A DNA stretch of 64,000 nucleotides, taken from NCBI RefSeq assembly GCF_030056815.1, contig NZ_JASHKR010000002.1, forward strand, positions 186,001 to 250,000. Direction: 5' to 3'. Shown one piece after another: positions 8,471 to 16,929 of the stretch. How positions within the stretch are numbered: the stretch's first letter is position 1; each line of letters opens with the position of its first letter. Both the position numbers and the translations under genes were made by a program. This stretch comes from Rhodococcus sp. IEGM 1379. GTDB lineage: Bacteria > Actinomycetota > Actinomycetes > Mycobacteriales > Mycobacteriaceae. The notes beneath the pieces are model-generated. The model was not told the DNA's origin. It searched no databases and saw only the letters and a list, made by a program, of their open reading frames with translations.

Positions 8471-8485
8471 TGTGGTCTGACCACA
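8471..8485. promoter_or_regulatory. FadR-type operator 2 (TGTGGTC-T-GACCACA)
   Basis: A perfect 7+1+7 palindrome with arms identical to the site at 8360 and centres 111 bp apart. It ends 21 bp before the lutA ATG at 8507, placing it over the lutABC promoter or 5' leader. Two sites flanking a divergent promoter would allow joint repression, possibly by looping. Confidence 0.75.
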
Positions 8486-8506
8486 TCGACAGATTGCGGA
8501 GATCAC

Positions 8507-9256
8507 ATGCGCGTCGCACTGTTCGCCACCTGTATCGGGGACACGATGTTCCCCGACGCGGCCAAGGCCACGGCCCTCCTGCTCACCAGGCTCGGGCACG
8601 ACGTCGTGTTTCCGTCCGGGCAGACATGCTGCGGGCAGATGCATGTCAACACCGGCTATCAGCCGGAAGCGTTGCCGCTGGTGGCGAACTACGCCGACAC
8701 GTTCGGAGACGCCTCGATCGATGCGGTCGTAGCGCCGTCCGGATCGTGTGTTGGTTCGGTCCGTCATCAGCACGAGATCGTTGCCGAGCGATACGGAACT
8801 GCATCTCTGTGCGGGCAGGTGCAGACGGTGAAAGCGAAGACGTACGAGCTCTCCGAATTCCTGGTGGATGTCCTCGGCGTCACCGACGTCGGTGCGTACT
8901 TCCCCCATCGCGTCACCTATCACCCGACATGTCACTCGCTACGCATGTTGAGAGTGGGGGACAAGCCGTTGCAGTTGCTGCGCAATGTGCGTGACATCGA
9001 TCTGGTGGAACTCCCCGAAGCGGATTCCTGCTGCGGATTCGGCGGTACCTTCGCGATCAAGAATGCCGAAACTTCGACGGCCATGTTGGCAGACAAGATT
9101 CGCCACGTTGCCGACACCGGAGCGGAGTTTTGCAGCGCGGGAGACTCCTCGTGTCTGTTGCATATCGGCGGCGGACTGTCGCGGCTGCAGATGGGCACCA
9201 AGACTATTCACCTGGCGGAGATCCTGGCTTCGGTGGAAAGCCGGGTGCACGCATGA
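8507..9256 (+). CDS. lutA: Lactate utilisation protein A, (Fe-S)-binding subunit
   Basis: A 249-residue protein of the LutA/LldE family. Two cysteine-rich CCG motifs are visible: QTCCGQMHVNTGY near residue 40 and DSCCGFGGTF near 175, the signature that binds Fe-S cofactors in GlpC/HdrB/LutA proteins. ATG 8507 is chosen because a longer reading would run across the operator. LutA with LutB and LutC oxidises L-lactate to pyruvate in the cytoplasm without the classical flavin LldD. The stop overlaps the lutB ATG (ATGA), so translation is coupled. Confidence 0.92.
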   Translation: MRVALFATCIGDTMFPDAAKATALLLTRLGHDVVFPSGQTCCGQMHVNTGYQPEALPLVANYADTFGDASIDAVVAPSGSCVGSVRHQHEIVAERYGTASLCGQVQTVKAKTYELSEFLVDVLGVTDVGAYFPHRVTYHPTCHSLRMLRVGDKPLQLLRNVRDIDLVELPEADSCCGFGGTFAIKNAETSTAMLADKIRHVADTGAEFCSAGDSSCLLHIGGGLSRLQMGTKTIHLAEILASVESRVHA

Positions 9257-10791
9257 GCGCTGTGACTCTGGGATTGCCCAGCTTCCCGCCGCGTTCGCCC
9301 GAAGGGGCGGGATTCCTCCGCGGCACCGAAAAGTTTCCCGCCGCTGCGCATCACGAGTTGGCCAATGCTCAACTGCGGCGCAACATCGGCAAAGCCACAC
9401 ACACCATCAGAGCCAAGCGGATTCACGTGACCGGCGAGCTACCGGACTGGGAAGAGTTGCGCGACGCCGGATCTGCGATAAAGACCGACGTCATGGCGCG
9501 ACTGCCGGAACTGCTCGAACAGTTCGAAGCTGCAGTCATCGCACGCGGAGGCACGGTTCACTGGGCGGCAGATGCCAACGAGGCCAATGCAATTGTGACC
9601 GAACTGGTCAGGGCGACAGGCTCCGATGAAGTCATCAAGGTCAAATCGATGGCAACGCAGGAGATCGGACTCAACGAGCACCTCGAGACGCAGGGCATCA
9701 CGGCCTACGAAACGGACCTCGCCGAACTGATCGTCCAACTCGGACACGACAAACCGTCGCACATCCTGGTGCCGGCAATCCACCGCAACCGCTCGGAGAT
9801 CCGGGAAATCTTCCTCCGCGAAATGCCCGACGTGGATCCGGAACTCGGCGACAACCCGGCGGAACTTGCTGCGGCTGCCCGAAAGTTCTTGCGCCACAAA
9901 TTCATGACTACGCCGGTCGCGATTTCGGGTGCCAACTTCGGGATCGCCGACACCGGAACGCTCACGGTCGTCGAATCCGAAGGCAACGGCCGAATGTGCC
10001 TCACACTGCCGCAGACCCTGATCACGGTGATGGGGATCGAGAAGATCCTGCCGACGTATCAGGATCTCGAAGTCTTCCTCCAGCTTCTGCCGCGGTCCTC
10101 GACCGGTGAGCGGATGAATCCGTACACCTCGATGTGGACCGGCGTCACGCCCGGCGACGGGCCGCAAGAGTTTCACCTCGTGCTCCTCGACAACGGGCGC
10201 ACCGCAGCCCTGGCTGACAAGATCGGCCGCGAAGCACTCAACTGCATCCGCTGCTCGGCATGCCTGAACGTGTGCCCGGTCTACGAGCGCACCGGTGGGC
10301 ATGCGTACGGATCTACCTACCCGGGTCCGATCGGTGCCGTGTTGACGCCGCAATTGGCGGGCATGCACGGCAAGGACGATCCGAACTCGACGCTTCCGTT
10401 CGCGTCGACGCTGTGCGGTGCCTGCTTCGATGCATGCCCTGTCAAGATTGACATCCCGTCACTGCTGGTGGAACTGCGTCATCAGAAGGTTGAGCAATCC
10501 GATGTCACCGCAGAGGCTTTGGCGATGAAGGCCGCGTCGTACGCGATGTCGTCGTCGACGCGGTGGACGGCCGCGCAGAAGGCTGCAGGGCTGGGCCGCA
10601 TCGTGGCCGGTAAGAAGGGGAAGATCTCGACGCTCCCACCGCCGTTGAACGGTTGGACCGCAGCCCGGGATATTCCGGCACCGCCCAAACAAACATTTCG
10701 ATCCTGGTGGGATTCCGACGAAGGCCGTGCGGCACTGGATCAGGCGCGTCCCGAAGGGCATTCAGACAGCGGCGGGAAGGCAGAGAAGTGA
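9253..10791 (+). CDS. lutB: Lactate utilisation protein B, iron-sulfur subunit
   Basis: A 512-residue protein of the LutB/LldF family. It has an N-terminal LUD domain followed by a ferredoxin-like module with two [4Fe-4S] motifs, CIRCSACLNVCPVYERTGG near residue 330 and CGACFDACPVKIDIP near 390, then the C-terminal LutB segment. It carries electrons in the LutABC lactate oxidation complex. The ATG at 9253 overlaps the lutA stop, and its own stop overlaps the lutC GTG. The composition is like its neighbours and nothing is missing. Confidence 0.93.
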   Translation: MSAVTLGLPSFPPRSPEGAGFLRGTEKFPAAAHHELANAQLRRNIGKATHTIRAKRIHVTGELPDWEELRDAGSAIKTDVMARLPELLEQFEAAVIARGGTVHWAADANEANAIVTELVRATGSDEVIKVKSMATQEIGLNEHLETQGITAYETDLAELIVQLGHDKPSHILVPAIHRNRSEIREIFLREMPDVDPELGDNPAELAAAARKFLRHKFMTTPVAISGANFGIADTGTLTVVESEGNGRMCLTLPQTLITVMGIEKILPTYQDLEVFLQLLPRSSTGERMNPYTSMWTGVTPGDGPQEFHLVLLDNGRTAALADKIGREALNCIRCSACLNVCPVYERTGGHAYGSTYPGPIGAVLTPQLAGMHGKDDPNSTLPFASTLCGACFDACPVKIDIPSLLVELRHQKVEQSDVTAEALAMKAASYAMSSSTRWTAAQKAAGLGRIVAGKKGKISTLPPPLNGWTAARDIPAPPKQTFRSWWDSDEGRAALDQARPEGHSDSGGKAEK

Positions 10792-11435
10792 ATTCACGCG
10801 ATCTGGTGCTCGGACGCATTCGGGATGCCATCACCTTGGCTCCACCGACAACCGGAATCCCGGGAGTGGCAGTCGAGACGGAAATTCCGCGGAACTATCG
10901 CACTGGCAGAACGCTTCCCGATGACGAACGTGTCGAACTGTTCGTCGATCGATTGGTGGATTACAAAGCATACGTCCACCGTTGCGCCGCAACAGCTATC
11001 GCGGAAACGATTGCCGACATTCTTGCTGCCAACGCATTGAAGGTCGTCGGAATCCCGGCCGGCCTGGACCGCTCGTGGGTTGCAGACTTCTACGACGAAC
11101 TGGTCGTGGACAGTTCCGATGTGCCGGCACCCGAACTCGAGAAGCTGGACGCTGTGATTACCGGATCGGCAGTGTCCTGCGCCGAAACCGGCACCATCTT
11201 TCTTGATGCCGGCCCGGATCAGGGACGTCGTGCGTTGACACTCGTGCCGGACACGCACATCTGCGTCGTCTTCCGGGAGAGTGTGGAAGTCGGTGTGCCG
11301 GAGGCGATGGCAAAGCTGACACCTGAGCGGCCCACCACCATGATCAGCGGGCCGTCGGCCACCTCCGACATCGAGTTGGAACGAGTCGAAGGTGTCCACG
11401 GCCCGCGTAATCTGCACGTCGTGATCGTCGGCTAG
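10788..11435 (+). CDS. lutC: Lactate utilisation protein C (LUD domain)
   Basis: A 215-residue LUD-domain protein, the third subunit of LutABC. Conserved features are the ITGSAVSCAETGTIFLDAG block around residues 120-140 and the C-terminal GPSATSDIELERVEGVHGP signature. The start is GTG 10788, overlapping the lutB TGA (GTGA). It is the last gene of the lactate operon; the next gene converges on it with no gap to spare, its stop lying at 11437. Confidence 0.92.
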   Translation: MNSRDLVLGRIRDAITLAPPTTGIPGVAVETEIPRNYRTGRTLPDDERVELFVDRLVDYKAYVHRCAATAIAETIADILAANALKVVGIPAGLDRSWVADFYDELVVDSSDVPAPELEKLDAVITGSAVSCAETGTIFLDAGPDQGRRALTLVPDTHICVVFRESVEVGVPEAMAKLTPERPTTMISGPSATSDIELERVEGVHGPRNLHVVIVG

Positions 11436-11436
11436 C

Positions 11437-11670
11437 TCAGTTCAAGTCGCCGAATGCTCCGTCGACCACTGCGCGCCTGATGTTTTCGCGGAGTCTGGGG
11501 CAGTCCCGCATTCCGGCGATGTTGTGGACTGCGGTATCGGGGCCGCTCAGTTCGGTACAGCGGGCGAGCGACGTCGCGTCCCACTGCACGGTCGTGTGCT
11601 GCCAACTGAGCTTTTCGACAGTAACGCTGCCCGAGCAAGTCCTGCAGGCGATCTGGGCGGTGCTGGTCAC
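11437..11670 (-). CDS. Small Cys-containing protein coupled to kshA
   Basis: A 77-residue protein with no recognised domain. Four cysteines occur as C9-X2-C12, then one in ARC near residue 38 and one in MRDC near 57, which could bind a metal. Its ATG overlaps the kshA stop (ATGA at 11667-11670), so it is translationally coupled to the Rieske oxygenase. A role in KshA function or electron transfer is conceivable, but it is not a recognisable ferredoxin. The gene ends 2 bp from convergent lutC. Confidence 0.6.
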   Translation of the reverse strand: MTSTAQIACRTCSGSVTVEKLSWQHTTVQWDATSLARCTELSGPDTAVHNIAGMRDCPRLRENIRRAVVDGAFGDLN

Positions 11671-12806
11671 TGCTGTGCCGCGATGTTGTCGGCAACCTCT
11701 TGGCGCCAGGCCTCAACCGGGCGAGTGGTGTCGAGTTCGAATTCGAAGCGGTCGACCATATCCGGGGTGATGTCGGCGACGTCGACGTAGAACTGTTCAT
11801 ACCACCGTCGTAGCTGGTACACCGGCCCGTCTTCGTCACACAGAAGCGGATTGTCGATGCGGGCCTTGTTCTTCCAGATTTCGACATCCTGCTCGAAACC
11901 GGTGCTGATGAATCCGCTCATGCTCTCGGCCATCGTCACTGCCGCTTCCTTGTCGAGATGTTCGGAGTTCTTGACGATGACGCCGTACGTCAGCACGAAG
12001 GAGTTTGCGTCGATCGGGTAGTGGCAGTTGAGCAGAATGGACTCGATATCGAAGTTCTCGTAGTGGTATGTCAACTCGTCGATCATGAATGACGGGCCGT
12101 AATATGCTGCTGACGAACTGTTTCCGGACAGCTTCGGTTCACCGGCCGCAGGTGGCCGACGCACATCCTCGCGGCCCTGTCCGTTCATGTACTGCGCGGC
12201 TACGTGGCCTTCGAATACGTTCTTGAAGTACAGGGGAAAGGATTTGTGGATGTAGAAGAAATGGGCCATGTCGACGTTGTTGTCGATCAGTTCACGGCAG
12301 TTGCTGTTGACGATGATCTGCTTGAAGCCCTTCCAGTCCGTCCACTCGTCGGACAGAGCGCCGAGAATGCGCGGCGGCGCAACCTCGGGCGGCGGCGGGT
12401 TGCCCTCGGGATCGTTGTAGACGAACAACATTCCGTCCTGGTCGAGAGTCGGCCAGGCGCGGGTTTTCGCTAGTGGCGGTACACGGCGGGCGTAGGGGAT
12501 GCCCGTACATTTGCCGTTGCCGCCCCAACGCCAGTCATGGAACGGGCATGCCACCGAATCGCCTTTGATCTCGCCCTGCGACAAATCGCCACCCATGTGG
12601 CGGCAGTACGCGTCCAGGATTTTCAGCTCGCCACTTTCTCCCGCGAAAACGACGAGCTTTGTACCGAAAGCGTTGATCGAGTGGGGTTTTCCATCTTTGA
12701 ACTCACGAGAAAGACCCAAACAATGCCAGCCTCGGGCAAAGCGAGTGGGCGAGTCCTCAGCGACGATCTCGCGGATCTCGTCCTGATCGGTGGTCGAAGT
12801 CGTCAT
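11667..12806 (-). CDS. kshA: 3-ketosteroid-9-alpha-monooxygenase, oxygenase subunit
   Basis: A 379-residue Rieske non-heme iron oxygenase. The Rieske ligands are Cys68-X-His70 and Cys87-X2-His90 (YCRHMGGD...CPFHDW); the mononuclear iron is bound by His182 and His187 (DMAHFFYIH) and probably Asp307. The match to KshA enzymes, which hydroxylate C9 of steroid rings, extends through the C-terminal helical part. The second ATG (12806) is chosen because GGAGAAAACC precedes it at proper spacing, while the earlier ATG overlaps that ribosome site. The reductase KshB is not in the window. A perfect palindrome lies upstream. Confidence 0.92.
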   Translation of the reverse strand: MTTSTTDQDEIREIVAEDSPTRFARGWHCLGLSREFKDGKPHSINAFGTKLVVFAGESGELKILDAYCRHMGGDLSQGEIKGDSVACPFHDWRWGGNGKCTGIPYARRVPPLAKTRAWPTLDQDGMLFVYNDPEGNPPPPEVAPPRILGALSDEWTDWKGFKQIIVNSNCRELIDNNVDMAHFFYIHKSFPLYFKNVFEGHVAAQYMNGQGREDVRRPPAAGEPKLSGNSSSAAYYGPSFMIDELTYHYENFDIESILLNCHYPIDANSFVLTYGVIVKNSEHLDKEAAVTMAESMSGFISTGFEQDVEIWKNKARIDNPLLCDEDGPVYQLRRWYEQFYVDVADITPDMVDRFEFELDTTRPVEAWRQEVADNIAAQQ

Positions 12807-12897
12807 GGTTTTCTCCATATCGGGTCAAGGAAAATCGGATCTGCGTTCGGTGGATAGAGTTCGTTCAAGTGAGCCAAAGCACTCGGGGCAGTTGACC

Positions 12898-12922
12898 GTT
12901 CATCTCGACTATCGAGATGAAC
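12898..12922. promoter_or_regulatory. Perfect 11+3+11 palindrome upstream of kshA
   Basis: The arms GTTCATCTCGA and TCGAGATGAAC flank CTA. The site lies between the end of the IclR gene and the kshA start, about 92 bp from the ATG. Its core ATCTCGACTATCG recurs at 13798 in front of iclR and kstD, which points to the IclR-type regulator as the binding protein. Confidence 0.65.
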
Positions 12923-12926
12923 GCGA

Positions 12927-13682
12927 TCATATTGCGGCAGCAAGGTCGTCGGCGGCTTTTCGGACAAGTGGAGCAACTCGCTCGAGACTGACCTTCTCCG
13001 TCTCACCGGCAAGGCACAATGAGAGAACAGTTCCGTCGAGAACTCTTATCGCACACCCTAAACTGACGACGGTCCCTGATCCCGGGCCTGCAATTCTGGT
13101 CGGGGAATCGTAGGCGATTCCGTGTGCGGTGCGGATGCGGGCCAATTCGGTGTGTAGAGCATCCAGTTCTTGGGCGTCGCCGGCGGGAGTGAGGTTCTTG
13201 CCGACCAACGGATCGACTTCCTCGGGTTCGAGTAACGCGAGCATCGAGCGGCCGCCGGCACCTCGATGGGCAGGGACGCGCATTCCGACGCGGGAGCGCA
13301 GTATCCGAGCGAACGGCCCACCGATTTTGTCCAAAAAGTATTCGTGCCCGCCTTGTAGAGCACCGAGATGGATCACCATCCCGGTACGAAGGTACAGCTC
13401 GAGAATGATGTCGGCTGCTGCCATCCGGGCATGGGCGTACGTGGCGTCCGGGCCGATGGTGCCCAACGCACGCGGGCCGAGGCGGTACTCGCGCCCCTGA
13501 CGCACCAACCAATCGAGGTCCACCATCTCCACGAGGATTCGATGGGTAGTCGATCGAGGAATTCCCGTCCGAAGGGCCAGTTCTTCGAGGCCGAGACGTT
13601 CATGCGGCGTTCCGTAGGCGTCTACTACCGCCGTCACTCGGGCGAGCATCGACTCTCGAGTGGGTGTGGCGGCAAGCTTCAC
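12927..13682 (-). CDS. IclR-family regulator of the steroid genes
   Basis: A 251-residue IclR-family regulator. The N-terminal winged helix (LGLEELALRTGIPRSTTHRILVEMVDLDWLVRQGREYRLG) is followed by the IclR effector-binding domain (RTGMVIHLGALQGGHEYFLDKI...HRGAGGRSMLALL). GTG 13682 is preferred because AGGGAG precedes it; a start 75 bp further up has no ribosome site. It lies between kshA (same strand) and kstD (divergent), with related operator-like sequences at both promoters. It is therefore inferred to control both. It is not KstR, which is a TetR protein. Confidence 0.87.
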   Translation of the reverse strand: MKLAATPTRESMLARVTAVVDAYGTPHERLGLEELALRTGIPRSTTHRILVEMVDLDWLVRQGREYRLGPRALGTIGPDATYAHARMAAADIILELYLRTGMVIHLGALQGGHEYFLDKIGGPFARILRSRVGMRVPAHRGAGGRSMLALLEPEEVDPLVGKNLTPAGDAQELDALHTELARIRTAHGIAYDSPTRIAGPGSGTVVSLGCAIRVLDGTVLSLCLAGETEKVSLERVAPLVRKAADDLAAAI

Positions 13683-13797
13683 GTCGGGACTCCCTACCTG
13701 GGTCGGAGGCGGGTACTGCCCGCCATTGACTGACAGTGTGTCGGTGACGTGGAGCACACTTCAACGACAGTCCTACTGTGCGGAACGGTCGGTTGCT

Positions 13798-13813
13798 ATC
13801 TCGACTATCGGGA
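13798..13813. promoter_or_regulatory. Second copy of the IclR-type operator core
   Basis: ATCTCGACTATCGGGA repeats 13 bases of the centre of the palindrome at 12898, with the outer right arm degenerate. It sits between the divergent iclR and kstD genes, 72 bp upstream of the kstD ATG. This suggests a weaker or autoregulatory site. Confidence 0.55.
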
Positions 13814-13884
13814 AAACCCGATGCGGGCCCGATCTCCACGACAAATATGGATACCGGAGACGATCGGCGGAAGGTTGTGGACCG

Positions 13885-15408
13885 ATGGCAGATGAGCAGT
13901 ATGACGTGGTGGTTGTCGGTTCGGGAGGCGGAGGATTGTGTGCCGCCTACACCGCTGCCCGAGAAGGGCTGCGTACCCTACTGATCGAGTCGACGAGTGT
14001 GTTCGGCGGAACGACGGCGTATTCAGGCGGCGGCATGTGGTTTCCCACCAACGCGGTGTTGCGACGGGCAGGTGACGACGACACCCTTGACGACGCACGA
14101 ACCTACTTCCAGGCCGTGGTCGGTGACAGAACTCCGAAAGACCTGCAGGAGAGCTACCTTTGTACGGGTTCGACCTTGATCGACTACCTCGAAATCGACG
14201 ACGCCTTTGCCTTCGAAGTGCTCCCGTGGCCCGACTACTTCGGAGACGCACCGAAAGCGCGTGCGGGCGGGCGCCACATTATTCCGGCACCACTCGACGC
14301 CGAGGCATTGGGTGATCTGCGGTTGATTCTGCGCCCGCCCCTCGGCACCGATCGGTTGGGCCTTCCACTTCCATCGCAGATAACCGGCGGCCAGGCGCTG
14401 ATCGGCCGATTCCTGCTGGCGGCGCAGGCTGCCGGCGTCACGTTGCGCGCCAACACCGAGTTTCGGGACTACCTGGTCGAAGACGGCGCGGTGGTGGGCG
14501 TGGTGGTGTCGGTGGAGGGGGACACCCGAACCATCCGTGCCACACGCGGAGTGATCATCGCTGCCGGTGGTTTTGAGCAGAGCGCCGAGATGCGCACTCG
14601 ATTCGGTGTTCCCGGAGTCGTCGAAAGCTCGATGGGCGCTCCTGCCAACACCGGACTACCGATCCGTGCGGGCATCGACATCGGTGCCGACGTCGATCTG
14701 ATGGGTGAGGCGTGGTGGTCACCGGGACTGACACATCCCGACGGCAGATCGGCGTTCTCCCTGTGTTTCACCGGCGGTGTGTTCGTGGACGTAGCCGGTC
14801 GCCGATTCGTCAACGAGTCGGCGCCCTACGACAGGCTCGGCCGCGAAGTCATCACGGCAATGGACGACGGGACGGTGACGCTGCCGTTCTGGATGATCTA
14901 CGACGATCGTGAAGGACTTGTTCCTCCGGTGAAGGCATCCACCCAGCCGATGGTCGAACCCGATGCGTATGTCGACGCCGGGTTGTGGCACACCGCAGAT
15001 ACTTTGGCGGAACTTGCGCAGAAGATCGGCGTCGACGCAGACACTCTCGAAGCTACGGTCAAGCGGTTCAACATGTTTGCCGACTCCGGAGTAGACGAAG
15101 ACTTCGGCCGCGGAAGCGAACCTTACGATCGCGCGTTCACCGGTGGGAAGTCGCCGATGGCTCCGATCACCAAGAGTCCGTTCCATGCTGCGGCATTCGG
15201 CTTGTCCGACCTCGGGACCAAAGGTGGGCTGCGGACGGACCCGAACGCTCGTGTCCTCGACGCCGATTCTCGGGTGATTTCCGGACTGTATGCCGCCGGC
15301 AATTCGATGGCCGCTGTCAGCGGCACCGTCTATCCCGGTGGCGGAAATCCGATCGGCGCCAGTATGGTGTTCGGATTTCTTGCAGCCAAGGACGCTCGCT
15401 CTCGCTGA
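13885..15408 (+). CDS. kstD: 3-ketosteroid delta-1-dehydrogenase-type flavoprotein
   Basis: A 507-residue FAD enzyme of the fumarate reductase/KstD family. The dinucleotide fold VVVGSGGGGLCAAYTAAREG is at residues 8-27, YSGGGMWFPTN near 45-55 is KstD-like, and the C-terminal GTVYPGGGNPIGASMVFGFL carries the Tyr-Pro-Gly signature near the active site. KstD introduces the 1,2-double bond into the A ring, which together with KshA opens ring B. ATG 13885 follows GGAAGG. It is divergent from iclR. Paralogues exist in rhodococci, so which KstD this is cannot be said from one window. Confidence 0.88.
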   Translation: MADEQYDVVVVGSGGGGLCAAYTAAREGLRTLLIESTSVFGGTTAYSGGGMWFPTNAVLRRAGDDDTLDDARTYFQAVVGDRTPKDLQESYLCTGSTLIDYLEIDDAFAFEVLPWPDYFGDAPKARAGGRHIIPAPLDAEALGDLRLILRPPLGTDRLGLPLPSQITGGQALIGRFLLAAQAAGVTLRANTEFRDYLVEDGAVVGVVVSVEGDTRTIRATRGVIIAAGGFEQSAEMRTRFGVPGVVESSMGAPANTGLPIRAGIDIGADVDLMGEAWWSPGLTHPDGRSAFSLCFTGGVFVDVAGRRFVNESAPYDRLGREVITAMDDGTVTLPFWMIYDDREGLVPPVKASTQPMVEPDAYVDAGLWHTADTLAELAQKIGVDADTLEATVKRFNMFADSGVDEDFGRGSEPYDRAFTGGKSPMAPITKSPFHAAAFGLSDLGTKGGLRTDPNARVLDADSRVISGLYAAGNSMAAVSGTVYPGGGNPIGASMVFGFLAAKDARSR

Positions 15409-15471
15409 CGCACTTTCCGTTGGGCGGGAACAGGTCACCGGCGTTGTCGACGCGCCGCTATCGTGCCGGAT

Positions 15472-16287
15472 ATGACACAACTTTTGGCAGGCAAGGTCGT
15501 TTTCATCACCGGCGCAGCGCGGGGTCAGGGCCGCCACCACGCAGTGCGGGTGGCACGTGAGGGCGCGAACGTCATCGCCGTCGACGTGTGCGCTCCTGTG
15601 TCCGCGGACGTCGGATACGCGGCATCGACGGAAGCGGACCTCGAAGAAACCGCCCGACTCGTACGAGCAGAAGGAGGCGAGATCTTCACCGCCGTGGCGG
15701 ATGTGCGTGACCTCGAGGCGCTGCGCGTCGCCGTGGCAGCCGGCGTCGAAAAGTTCGGTCGCCTCGACGTCGTAATCGCGAATGCGGGCATCGCGACGTG
15801 GGGCCGCTTCTGGGAGATGCCCGAAGAGCAGTGGTCGACGCTGGTTGATATCAACCTCAATGGTGTGTGGCGCACCATGACGGCGGCGGTTCCCGCAATG
15901 ATCGAGGCCGGGAACGGCGGGTCCATCGTGATCGTCAGCAGCGCTGCGGGCGTCGCGGCAGCACCGGGTTGCGCGCATTACTCCGCTGCCAAGCACGGTC
16001 TGGTCGGTCTGGCCCGCACTGCGGCAACAGAGTTGGGTGCCTACGACATTCGCGTCAACAGCATCCACCCCGGCGCTGTGGAAACCGAGATGGGCAACGA
16101 CCCCAACGTCGGAAAGATCCTCACCGAGCACCCCGAGTACATGAGCGCCTACTCCTGGCCGCTCACCTCCGTGAGGCGCACCAACGTCGAAGACATCTCG
16201 AACGCCGTGATGTACCTCGCGACGGATCTCTCGCGCGCCGTCACCGGAACAAAGATCGTCATCGATATGGGTCAGACGATGGCTTGA
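15472..16287 (+). CDS. Mycofactocin-coupled-type SDR oxidoreductase
   Basis: A 271-residue short-chain dehydrogenase. The cofactor motif GAARGQGRHHAVRVAREGA is the variant typical of the mycofactocin-coupled SDR group, which also carries an insertion after beta-2 as seen here (CAPVSADVGYAASTEADLEET). Catalytic Ser (VSSAAG), Tyr and Lys (YSAAKHG) are present. Such enzymes hold NAD tightly and pass electrons to mycofactocin. ATG 15472 is preferred over GTG 15463. It follows kstD by 63 bp on the same strand, suggesting a steroid or alcohol substrate in the same regulon. Confidence 0.85.
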   Translation: MTQLLAGKVVFITGAARGQGRHHAVRVAREGANVIAVDVCAPVSADVGYAASTEADLEETARLVRAEGGEIFTAVADVRDLEALRVAVAAGVEKFGRLDVVIANAGIATWGRFWEMPEEQWSTLVDINLNGVWRTMTAAVPAMIEAGNGGSIVIVSSAAGVAAAPGCAHYSAAKHGLVGLARTAATELGAYDIRVNSIHPGAVETEMGNDPNVGKILTEHPEYMSAYSWPLTSVRRTNVEDISNAVMYLATDLSRAVTGTKIVIDMGQTMA

Positions 16288-16290
16288 GCT

Positions 16291-16929
16291 TCAGAGCAAG
16301 TTGAACTGCGCCACCTCGATGGCGTTCTCGACTGCTTCGGACAATGCACGAATGCGTTCGTCGGCGCCTGGCGAGGTCAACATCGCCAGGCGATCGGCGT
16401 CGCCCATCGGAATGCTCCGGGCCAAGGCGTAGAGCCGAGATCCCAGTGGATCCAAAGGTGAAGGTGGGACAGGCATTCGGGGAGATGGTTCTCCGGCCCG
16501 CAATGCGACCTTGCCCAGCATTCCGTACATGAAGTCGATCCGCTCGAGTAGTGAGTCGTATTCGTAGGCGGTGACCGGGGTTCCGTTGTTCTCGTCCGGC
16601 CACAGCTCTATCTCGGCCTGCGGATACGGATCGTCCGGCAGCCAGCGATTGATCCGAATGCGATCCTCGGTGCGGCAGAACAACTGGTACCGCCCCGCGC
16701 CCATCGCGACGTGGGATTCGATACGCGCGAGAGTGCCGACGTCGTGACGTGATTCGCCGCCGCCCACCTCGTGTCCCCGTGCGATGAGCACAACTCCGAA
16801 CAGTGGGCCGTCGGCAGCCTCGAGCACGTTTTCTACCAGCGCCCGGTAGCGCGGTTCGAAGATGTTGAGGGGCAACACCTCTCCCGGCAGCATTGCGGTG
16901 CCGAGCGGGAACATGGGAAATATGGGCAT
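16291..16929 (-). CDS. LON peptidase N-terminal domain protein
   Basis: A 212-residue protein consisting of the LON substrate-binding domain alone. It begins MPIFPMFPLGTAMLPGEVLPL and continues NIFEPRYRALVENVL, the standard start of stand-alone LON-domain proteins. No ATPase or protease domain follows. The function of these proteins is not settled; a substrate- or peptide-binding role is inferred from Lon. The ATG overlaps the stop of the DUF309 gene by one base (TGATG), so the two are coupled. It converges on the SDR gene with a 3-bp gap. Confidence 0.88.
   Translation of the reverse strand: MPIFPMFPLGTAMLPGEVLPLNIFEPRYRALVENVLEAADGPLFGVVLIARGHEVGGGESRHDVGTLARIESHVAMGAGRYQLFCRTEDRIRINRWLPDDPYPQAEIELWPDENNGTPVTAYEYDSLLERIDFMYGMLGKVALRAGEPSPRMPVPPSPLDPLGSRLYALARSIPMGDADRLAMLTSPGADERIRALSEAVENAIEVAQFNLL

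Noticed and set aside
14719-16131. Long minus-strand open frame opposite kstD and the SDR gene
   Set aside because: The opposite strand encodes two clear enzyme families with complete motifs here; the minus-strand text shows no domain.
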